Shown here: positions 59,643 through 64,000 of the stretch, one piece after another | Layout of the letters: each line of letters opens with the position of its first letter | Numbering within the stretch: the stretch's first letter is position 1 | Notes under the pieces: model-generated | Databases searched by the model: none | What the model was told of the DNA's origin: nothing | Seen by the model: the letters and a program-made list of their open reading frames with translations, nothing else | Position numbers and translations under genes: made by a program | Source: an uncultured Alphaproteobacteria bacterium | GTDB taxonomy: Bacteria > Pseudomonadota > Alphaproteobacteria > HIMB59 > GCA-002718135 | Length of the DNA: 64,000 bases | Assembly: GCA_902572735.1 (NCBI GenBank) | Contig: CACGGX010000006.1 | Location: 1 to 64,000 of the forward strand | Direction: 5' to 3'

Positions 59643-60008
59643 TTATTTTTTTAATTTTTCCCATTCAGCCATACCGCCAGTAATATTCTTTACATTTTTA
59701 ATACCCATATCTTTCATTGTTTTAGTTGATAAAGTTCCTTGTCCTCCAACACCACAAAATACAACATATTCTTTATCTGGGTTTTCTTTGAAAAATTTAT
59801 TTTCTAATGGACTGCCTTCTGCCAAATAAAATTCAAGAAAAGCTCTATCCAAATGAATTGCATTTCCTATTGTTCCTTTAGCAAAACTTTCTTTATCCCT
59901 AACATCAATGAATTGTACATTTGGATCATTGATTTTTTCTTTTGCTTCTGATGCAGAAATATCTTCAATTTCATTTTTTACACTCATCAAATCTTCAAAT
60001 TTTTTCAT
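59643..60008 (-). CDS. Single-domain rhodanese-like protein
   Basis: This 121-residue protein is a rhodanese domain, a family that transfers sulfane sulfur or signals redox state through an active-site Cys. ISASEAKEKINDPNVQFIDVRD opens the fold, the active-site loop is CGVGGQGT, and VKNITGGMAEWEKL ends it. The catalytic Cys is present, so activity is plausible. The start has GAGG upstream. The leader contains a CGTTCT/AGAACG inverted repeat and a pair of CTTCGTAG repeats, shared with the next gene upstream. Confidence 0.9.
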   Translation of the reverse strand: MKKFEDLMSVKNEIEDISASEAKEKINDPNVQFIDVRDKESFAKGTIGNAIHLDRAFLEFYLAEGSPLENKFFKENPDKEYVVFCGVGGQGTLSTKTMKDMGIKNVKNITGGMAEWEKLKK

Positions 60009-60034
60009 ATTTTCTTTACCTCATTAATATCGGG

Positions 60035-60048
60035 CGTTCTGTAGAACG
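60035..60048. promoter_or_regulatory. Inverted repeat CGTTCT-GT-AGAACG before the rhodanese gene
   Basis: This 14-bp palindrome lies in the rhodanese leader, 27 bp from its ATG and about 12 bp downstream of a TATATAAT on the minus strand (60060-60067). It could be an operator at the transcription start or a leader hairpin. Its left half is part of an 11-bp match to the tmRNA 3' end. Confidence 0.45.
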
Positions 60049-60093
60049 ACCATAATTTTATTATATACAGAAAATATAGGTTTTTGGAAACTT

Positions 60094-60112
60094 CTTCGTA
60101 GAAACTTCGTAA
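60094..60112. repeat. Two CTTCGTAG/A direct repeats, 11-bp period
   Basis: CTTCGTAG at 60094 and CTTCGTAA at 60105 are spaced 11 bp apart, upstream of the rhodanese gene on its coding (minus) strand, where they read TACGAAG. The same motif appears three times upstream of the gene at 60135-60683. The 11-bp spacing fits tandem binding by a response-regulator-type protein. Confidence 0.6.
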
Positions 60113-60134
60113 AAAATTTTCATTATTTATCAGA

Positions 60135-60683
60135 TTACTTGTTTGGGTTATTCGTAGTTTTACATTCTTTATTTAAGGATAATAATTTTTTTGCTAGTCT
60201 AGAAACTGCCTTTCTCCTATCTTTTGAAAGTTTTTTAATAATTTTTATATTTTCTTTTATTGTTATATTATCAATTTTATTGAAAGTTATTAGAGCATTC
60301 ATTGATTGACATAAAACAATCCAATCACTGGAATTATTAAGATAATCAGATACAATTTTTTTTACTTTTTTTTGTTCTTTATTTTCTAATTGATTAACTA
60401 ATTCTGAAAATAATTGAGCGCAGGTCCATTGTGCAGATGGTTGTTTTATCTTTGAAATTTTGTTTAAGAAAATATGTTTAAAATCTAAAAACCATTCTGG
60501 TTTTTGTCTAAAAATTCTTTTAAAAGCATTTGATGTTCTTAATCTTACTATTTGGTCGTTGCTTGAATAACACTTAATTAAAGAATTAATTCTATTTTTT
60601 TTAACAATGACATGTTCAACAACTTTTATTGTATTACCTAGTGAATTTGGATTACCACCAGTTAGTTCAGACTCATAATTCAT
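60135..60683 (-). CDS. HEAT-repeat-like hypothetical protein
   Basis: This 182-residue protein is probably cytoplasmic, as no signal or membrane helix is seen. It is almost entirely helical, and regular hydrophobic spacing suggests three or four HEAT-like repeats (for example NDQIVRLRTSNAFKRIFRQ, SAQWTCAQLFSELVNQLEN and SSDWIVLCQSMNALITF). The N-terminal ELTGGNPNSLGNTIKVVEHV is the most distinctive part. I recognise the general type from conserved hypothetical proteins of proteobacteria but know no function; a scaffold or DNA-alkylation-repair-like fold is possible. It is flanked on both sides by CTTCGTAG repeats and lies beside the tmRNA gene. Confidence 0.7.
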   Translation of the reverse strand: MNYESELTGGNPNSLGNTIKVVEHVIVKKNRINSLIKCYSSNDQIVRLRTSNAFKRIFRQKPEWFLDFKHIFLNKISKIKQPSAQWTCAQLFSELVNQLENKEQKKVKKIVSDYLNNSSDWIVLCQSMNALITFNKIDNITIKENIKIIKKLSKDRRKAVSRLAKKLLSLNKECKTTNNPNK

Positions 60684-60748
60684 TATAAATTAATTTGTTA
60701 AAATAAATCTAACAATTAACATTACCTAATAATAAATTATATATTTTC

Positions 60749-60779
60749 CTTCGTAGTAACTTCTTAGTAAACTTCGTAG
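60749..60779. repeat. Three CTTCGTAG-type direct repeats
   Basis: CTTCGTAG (60749), CTTCTTAG (60760) and CTTCGTAG (60772) are spaced 11 and 12 bp apart. They sit 66-96 bp upstream of the HEAT-like gene's start (minus strand), next to a TATATAAT box (60736-60743 on that strand). The layout suggests an activator array just upstream of a promoter. Confidence 0.65.
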
Positions 60780-60828
60780 AGAGTTTTCTATAAAAATTAT
60801 TGATATTACTGGATAATATTTAAAAAGT

Positions 60829-61070
60829 GGGGCGTTCTGTTGCCCGGTGCCCCTAACCGCGCTTACCTAGAACCTAGGCAGCAAGTGCTAATCTATTATC
60901 GTTAGCGTTTATAAAATAGCCCGATAACGGTGGTACAATACCGGATAAAGTCTTTGTCTTTTAATTACCGTCAAACCTATTTCGTCCCCATATTGGTGGA
61001 GACGCCGGGTACCGCCCCCGGGTCCGAATAACTTATTGCACAAAGCATTTATTATCTTAGTTGCAAAGCA
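60829..61070 (-). ncRNA. ssrA: Two-piece (circularly permuted) tmRNA, ssrA
   Basis: tmRNA rescues stalled ribosomes and tags the unfinished protein. On the minus strand the acceptor piece comes first (about 61070 to 60994). It contains ACCCGGGGGCGGTACCCGG and ends in CGTCTCCACCA. A 4-base linker follows, then the coding piece from 60989, beginning GGGGACG, which pairs with CGTCTCC to close the acceptor stem. This permuted order is typical of Alphaproteobacteria. The tag frame (60906-60874) encodes ANDNRLALAA and a TAG stop. The coding piece ends near 60829 in a GGGGC/GCCCC stem followed by a T run, which can serve as terminator. Exact mature ends are estimates. Confidence 0.93.
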
Positions 61071-61078
61071 ACTTTTCC

Positions 61079-61100
61079 ATTATACCTTAAACTAATTATA
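61079..61100 (-). promoter_or_regulatory. Probable tmRNA promoter
   Basis: Two TATAAT boxes occur on the minus strand at 61079-61084 and 61095-61100, just upstream of the tmRNA acceptor piece. Each has a weak TTCAAG-type -35 about 14-16 bp further up. The rest of the gap to folA (to 61173) is AT-rich, with an 11-base A run and nothing else I can assign. Confidence 0.5.
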
Positions 61101-61173
61101 CTTGAAAGTTTTGTCTTGAAACCTAGCAATTAAAAAAAAAAATTGTTACTATTCAAGTCATAAAATAAAAAAT

Positions 61174-61662
61174 ATGATCAAAGCAATTATGGCAGTAGAT
61201 GAAAAAGGGGGTATCAGTAAGGGCCAAAGTATGCCCTGGCCAAAAAATTCAATTGACTTAAAATGGTTTAAAGAAAATACTATAAATAATGTCGTTGTAA
61301 TGGGGAGGAAGACTTGGGAAGATCCTTTTATGCCTACACCTCTAAAATCAAGAATAAATGTTCTAATTACAAGTAAAAATAAAGAATTAATAGAAGGGGC
61401 AGATCATTACTTTAGTGGAAACATAAATGACCAAATTCAAAATCTTCAATCAGAATATAAAGATATGGATATTTTTATAATTGGAGGTTCAGAAATAATA
61501 AATTTAACTTTTAAAACCATAGAACAATTTTATCTCACTAGAATCTACGGTAATTACAATTGTGAAAAATTTATAGATATTACCTCTATAGAAAATAATA
61601 TGAAAATGATTAAAAAAATAAATGGCGACTCAACTTGCCATTTTGAGATTTGGGAAAGATGA
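61174..61662 (+). CDS. folA: Dihydrofolate reductase
   Basis: This 162-residue enzyme reduces dihydrofolate to tetrahydrofolate with NADPH. IKAIMAVDEKGGISKGQSMPWP is the N-terminal loop with the Met20-like region. DLKWFKENTINNVVVMGRKTWED carries the substrate- and NADPH-binding residues, and IFIIGGSEIINLTF is the conserved GG block. It overlaps thyA by 4 bp (ATGA), pairing the two folate-linked steps of dTMP synthesis. The folA-thyA order is the reverse of the more usual thyA-folA. Confidence 0.93.
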   Translation: MIKAIMAVDEKGGISKGQSMPWPKNSIDLKWFKENTINNVVVMGRKTWEDPFMPTPLKSRINVLITSKNKELIEGADHYFSGNINDQIQNLQSEYKDMDIFIIGGSEIINLTFKTIEQFYLTRIYGNYNCEKFIDITSIENNMKMIKKINGDSTCHFEIWER

Positions 61663-62489
61663 AACAATACCTAGATGCCTTGAGATATTGTTATAATAAT
61701 GGCTCTGATGTTGAAAGTAGAGCGGGTGGCGTTAGAAAGTCTTTTGGTTATCAAATGCATTATGATCTATCAAAAGGTTTTCCTGCTATAACGACTAAAA
61801 AACTAGCATGGAAATCTGTAGTTTCAGAGTTATTGTGGTTCATCGAAGGTTCAGACGATGAGAGAAGACTCGCTGAAATTTTATATAATGATTCAAGAGA
61901 AAATTTAAAAGATAAAAAAACTATTTGGACACAAAATGCTCAAGCTGATTATTGGAAATCACAAGCTCGATTTGAAGGAGATGTTGGTAAAATTTATGGA
62001 GTGCAATGGAGAAATTTTAATGGAGAAGATCAAGTCTTAAATCTAATTAAAGGATTAAAAGAAGATCCAAATGGAAGGCGTCATATAATTTCTGCTTGGA
62101 ACCCTCCAGAGATTAAAAATATGTCATTGCCAGCATGTCATGCATTTTCACAATTTTTTATTTCTAACAACAAATTAAGTTGCCAACTATATCAAAGGTC
62201 ATGTGACATGTTTTTGGGAGTTCCATTTAATATAGCCAGTTATAGTCTTTTAACTCATATGTTGGCTAGAGAGTGTAAATTAGAAGTAGGAACATTTATT
62301 CATTCTTTAGGTGATTTTCACATTTATAAAGAACATTTTGAGCAGGTTAAAATCCAATTAGAAAGAATGCCTAAAAAATTGCCAGAGCTTCAATTCGAAA
62401 CAAAAGGTTTTTTTCAATACAACGTAAATGATTTTAAATTAATAAACTATCAGCATCATGAAAAAATTGATGCTTTGATGAATGTTTAA
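61659..62489 (+). CDS. thyA: Thymidylate synthase ThyA
   Basis: This 276-residue enzyme makes dTMP from dUMP and methylene-tetrahydrofolate. The ATG at 61659 is used because family proteins begin at MKQYLDALRYC; an upstream in-frame TTG would add three residues. RAGGVRKSFGYQMHYDLSKGFP, WKSVVSELLWFIEG and GKIYGVQWRNF are diagnostic. The active-site Cys is in SLPACHAFSQF, with QLYQRSCDMFLGVPFNIASYS and HSLGDFHIYKEH following. The 3' end overlaps the convergent Mrp gene by 4 bp. Confidence 0.97.
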   Translation: MKQYLDALRYCYNNGSDVESRAGGVRKSFGYQMHYDLSKGFPAITTKKLAWKSVVSELLWFIEGSDDERRLAEILYNDSRENLKDKKTIWTQNAQADYWKSQARFEGDVGKIYGVQWRNFNGEDQVLNLIKGLKEDPNGRRHIISAWNPPEIKNMSLPACHAFSQFFISNNKLSCQLYQRSCDMFLGVPFNIASYSLLTHMLARECKLEVGTFIHSLGDFHIYKEHFEQVKIQLERMPKKLPELQFETKGFFQYNVNDFKLINYQHHEKIDALMNV

Positions 62490-63529
62490 TTCAGAGATTT
62501 TTTTAAGTTATTAGCAATTGATATAAATTTTTTTGAAATTTCACCATCTGGATCATCTATCAAAGTAGGGATTCCATTGTCTGACTGAATTCTTAAATTT
62601 GTATCAATAGGAATTTGTCCTAAAAAAGGTATTTTGGAATCTTCAGCTTCTTTTTTCACACCATCTTTTGAAAATATATAATGTTTTTGATTACAATTAT
62701 CACATATGAAGTAACTCATATTTTCCACAATACCAAGAATATTAACATTAACTTTTTTAAACATATTTATTCCTTTTCTTGCATCAGTAAGAGCTACATC
62801 TTGAGGAGTAGAAATTACAATTGATCCAGAAAGTTTTGAACTTTGAGCTAAAGTTAGTTGAGCATCTCCAGTCCCAGGAGGGAGATCAATTATAAGAAAA
62901 TCTAATTCACCCCACTCAACACCATTAAACATTTGCTCTAAAGCTTTCATTACCATAGGCCCTCTCCAAATTGTTGGAGCCTCTGAGTCTAGAATAAAAC
63001 CTATAGACATTAATTTTATTCCATAATTTTCTAAGGGTATTAGTTTTTTGTTTTCATTCATTATTGGTTTTTGAGAAATACCCATCATTCTAGGAACACT
63101 AGGACCATAAATATCTGCATCAAGTAATCCAACTTTGAGATCTAGTGAGTTTAATGCTGTGGCAAGATTAACTGAAAATGTTGATTTTCCAACTCCGCCC
63201 TTACCACTTGCAATTGCTACAATATTTTTTGCATCAATTTTGAATCTTTTCTCATCAGAAATATTTGTTTTATTACTATTTTTATCTGAGTTGATAATTA
63301 CGTTTACTGAAAGAACCCCAGAAATTTGCTCAACATTATTTTTAAGTAATCTTGCTATGTTTATATATAAGTCTTCTTTTTGCCCCTTCACAAGCAAGGA
63401 AATGTTTACATTACCCTCTTTTACAATTGCAGAAATGTTTTGATTTTTTGGATCAAAAGTAAGATTTGTTTCAGGATCACTAAATTTCTTCGAAAATGTA
63501 TAAATTAAAGATAAAATTTCATCAGACAT
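62486..63529 (-). CDS. Mrp/ApbC-type iron-sulfur carrier ATPase
   Basis: This 347-residue P-loop ATPase of the Mrp/Nbp35 family binds and hands over Fe-S clusters. The N-terminal domain of about 90 residues is a DUF59-like region. It is followed by the deviant Walker A SGKGGVGKST, LDADIYGPSVPRMMG, TIWRGPMVMKALEQM and DLPPGTGDAQLT. A Cys-x-x-Cys pair (ICDNCNQ) fits the bridging cluster site. It is divergent from hflK by about 86 bp. Confidence 0.94.
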   Translation of the reverse strand: MSDEILSLIYTFSKKFSDPETNLTFDPKNQNISAIVKEGNVNISLLVKGQKEDLYINIARLLKNNVEQISGVLSVNVIINSDKNSNKTNISDEKRFKIDAKNIVAIASGKGGVGKSTFSVNLATALNSLDLKVGLLDADIYGPSVPRMMGISQKPIMNENKKLIPLENYGIKLMSIGFILDSEAPTIWRGPMVMKALEQMFNGVEWGELDFLIIDLPPGTGDAQLTLAQSSKLSGSIVISTPQDVALTDARKGINMFKKVNVNILGIVENMSYFICDNCNQKHYIFSKDGVKKEAEDSKIPFLGQIPIDTNLRIQSDNGIPTLIDDPDGEISKKFISIANNLKKSLN

Positions 63530-63615
63530 ACTTGATTTTTCCAGATTTACTCAAATATTAGTTATTAATTAATATAATTAGTGTTAGTAGATAGAGCCAA
63601 TTTTATCAATAATAT

Positions 63616-64000
63616 ATGAACTGGAATAAAAATAACAACGACAATAATCCTTGGGGTTCAGGTGGAAATAACAATCCTTGGGGCTCAGGAGGATCTGGAG
63701 ACGGTCCAAACAGAAGAGATTTTGAAGATTCAATTAGAAAAGCAAAAGATAGATTTGGCAATTTTAAATTTGGTGGCAGACGTAACCTTTCAATATTTAT
63801 TATAGTAGCTGTTTTATTATGGTTAGCTACTGGTTTTTATAGAGTTGAGCCTGATGAGCAAGGTGTAGAACTTTTATTTGGAAGATGGAATGGTCAAACA
63901 ACCGATCCAGGATTGCATTACTTTTTTCCAACTCCAATCGGTCAAACTGTTACACCTAAAGTTGAAGTAATTAGAAAAATCAACGTTGGATTTAGAAGTG
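63616..64000 (+). CDS. hflK: HflK, membrane protease modulator (3'-truncated)
   Basis: The first 128 codons of hflK are visible and the gene runs off the window. The N-terminus has repeated NNPWGSGG units and a Gly/Asn-rich stretch. One membrane helix follows (LSIFIIVAVLLWLATGFYRV), then the start of the SPFH/band 7 domain (VEPDEQGVELLFGRW and DPGLHYFFPTPIGQ). HflK with HflC forms a large cage around the FtsH protease in the inner membrane. HflC would be expected just downstream. Confidence 0.95.
   Translation, partial: MNWNKNNNDNNPWGSGGNNNPWGSGGSGDGPNRRDFEDSIRKAKDRFGNFKFGGRRNLSIFIIVAVLLWLATGFYRVEPDEQGVELLFGRWNGQTTDPGLHYFFPTPIGQTVTPKVEVIRKINVGFRS

Noticed and set aside
60035-60048. Palindrome GTTCTGTAGAAC as a LexA (SOS) box
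   Set aside because: Alphaproteobacterial LexA sites are GTTC direct repeats with a 7-bp spacer, and the Bacillus site is GAAC-N4-GTTC; this has the opposite polarity and neither flanking gene is an SOS gene.
61128-61142. A-run flanked by CAATT/AATTG before folA as a regulatory hairpin
   Set aside because: Homopolymer tract with 5-bp AT arms; common in DNA of this composition.
63616-63710. NNPWGSGG repeats at the hflK start as a mobile or expanded repeat
   Set aside because: Gly/Asn-rich PWG repeats are normal at the N-terminus of HflK proteins.

Overview
The window is about 64 kb of very AT-rich, densely packed bacterial DNA. It most likely comes from a free-living marine alphaproteobacterium with a streamlined genome, of the SAR11/HIMB59/AEGEAN-169 kind; the exact clade cannot be fixed from sequence alone. 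The signs are a circularly permuted two-piece tmRNA of alphaproteobacterial type, an alpha-type SspB beside fumC, an FtsZ with a long acidic linker and the alphaproteobacterial C-terminal peptide, many genes overlapping by 1-11 bp, and many sugar ABC transporters and 2-oxoglutarate dioxygenases. I see no insertion sequence, prophage or CRISPR array.

Layout. (1) 1-2738: the 3' part of rpoD, with a ribonuclease Z-like hydrolase overlapping its stop. (2) 2735-14623: a glycoside-use locus. It has a PanB-like protein without the PanB metal ligands, a PhyH-family dioxygenase, two divergent GH4 NAD-dependent glycosidases, an oligopeptide-type ABC importer resembling rhizobial alpha-galactoside importers, and a tryptophan-halogenase-family enzyme. 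(3) 14673-14749: a CAU-anticodon tRNA, whose 3' end lies inside the end of a convergent MFS gene. (4) 15909-23083: class II aldolase, a second PhyH-family gene, a sugar-binding protein, a fused double permease, a Gfo/Idh/MocA oxidoreductase and an aldo/keto reductase. (5) 23075-30284: a LacI-type repressor divergent from a complete CUT1 sugar importer with a TIM-barrel isomerase and a second Gfo/Idh/MocA oxidoreductase; the gap holds two AAAACGTTTT operators around a recognisable promoter. (6) 30295-36785: mlaC, mlaA, uvrD, ligA and bamD.

(7) 36819-37919: an AmpD-type amidase and the RNase P RNA. (8) 38008-56578: a long division and cell-wall cluster, all on the + strand: mraZ, rsmH, ftsL-like, ftsI, murE, murF, mraY, murD, ftsW, murG, murC, murB, ddl, ftsQ, ftsA, ftsZ, lpxC. 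Four CCCAT boxes with exact 10-bp spacing sit directly before mraZ and look like an MraZ autoregulatory site. (9) 56579-64000: fumC, gpmA, sspB, a cytochrome b561, a rhodanese, a HEAT-like hypothetical, tmRNA, folA, thyA, an Mrp/ApbC ATPase and the start of hflK.

How they work together. Regions 2, 4 and 5 would import oligosaccharides or monosaccharides, hydrolyse or oxidise them and pass them to central metabolism. The only CUT1-type ATPase (27312-28385) may power both CUT1 permease sets. Each of the three binding-protein genes is followed by a strong hairpin before its permease genes, a repeated layout that should raise binding-protein output. The tmRNA and SspB genes lie about 2 kb apart and act in the same pathway, tagging and delivery of stalled-ribosome products to ClpXP. 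The least explained signals are the 11-bp CTTCGTAG direct repeats upstream of two small neighbouring genes at 60.1 and 60.75 kb, the perfect hairpin covering the ribosome-binding region of lpxC, and the unusual enzyme mix of region 2.
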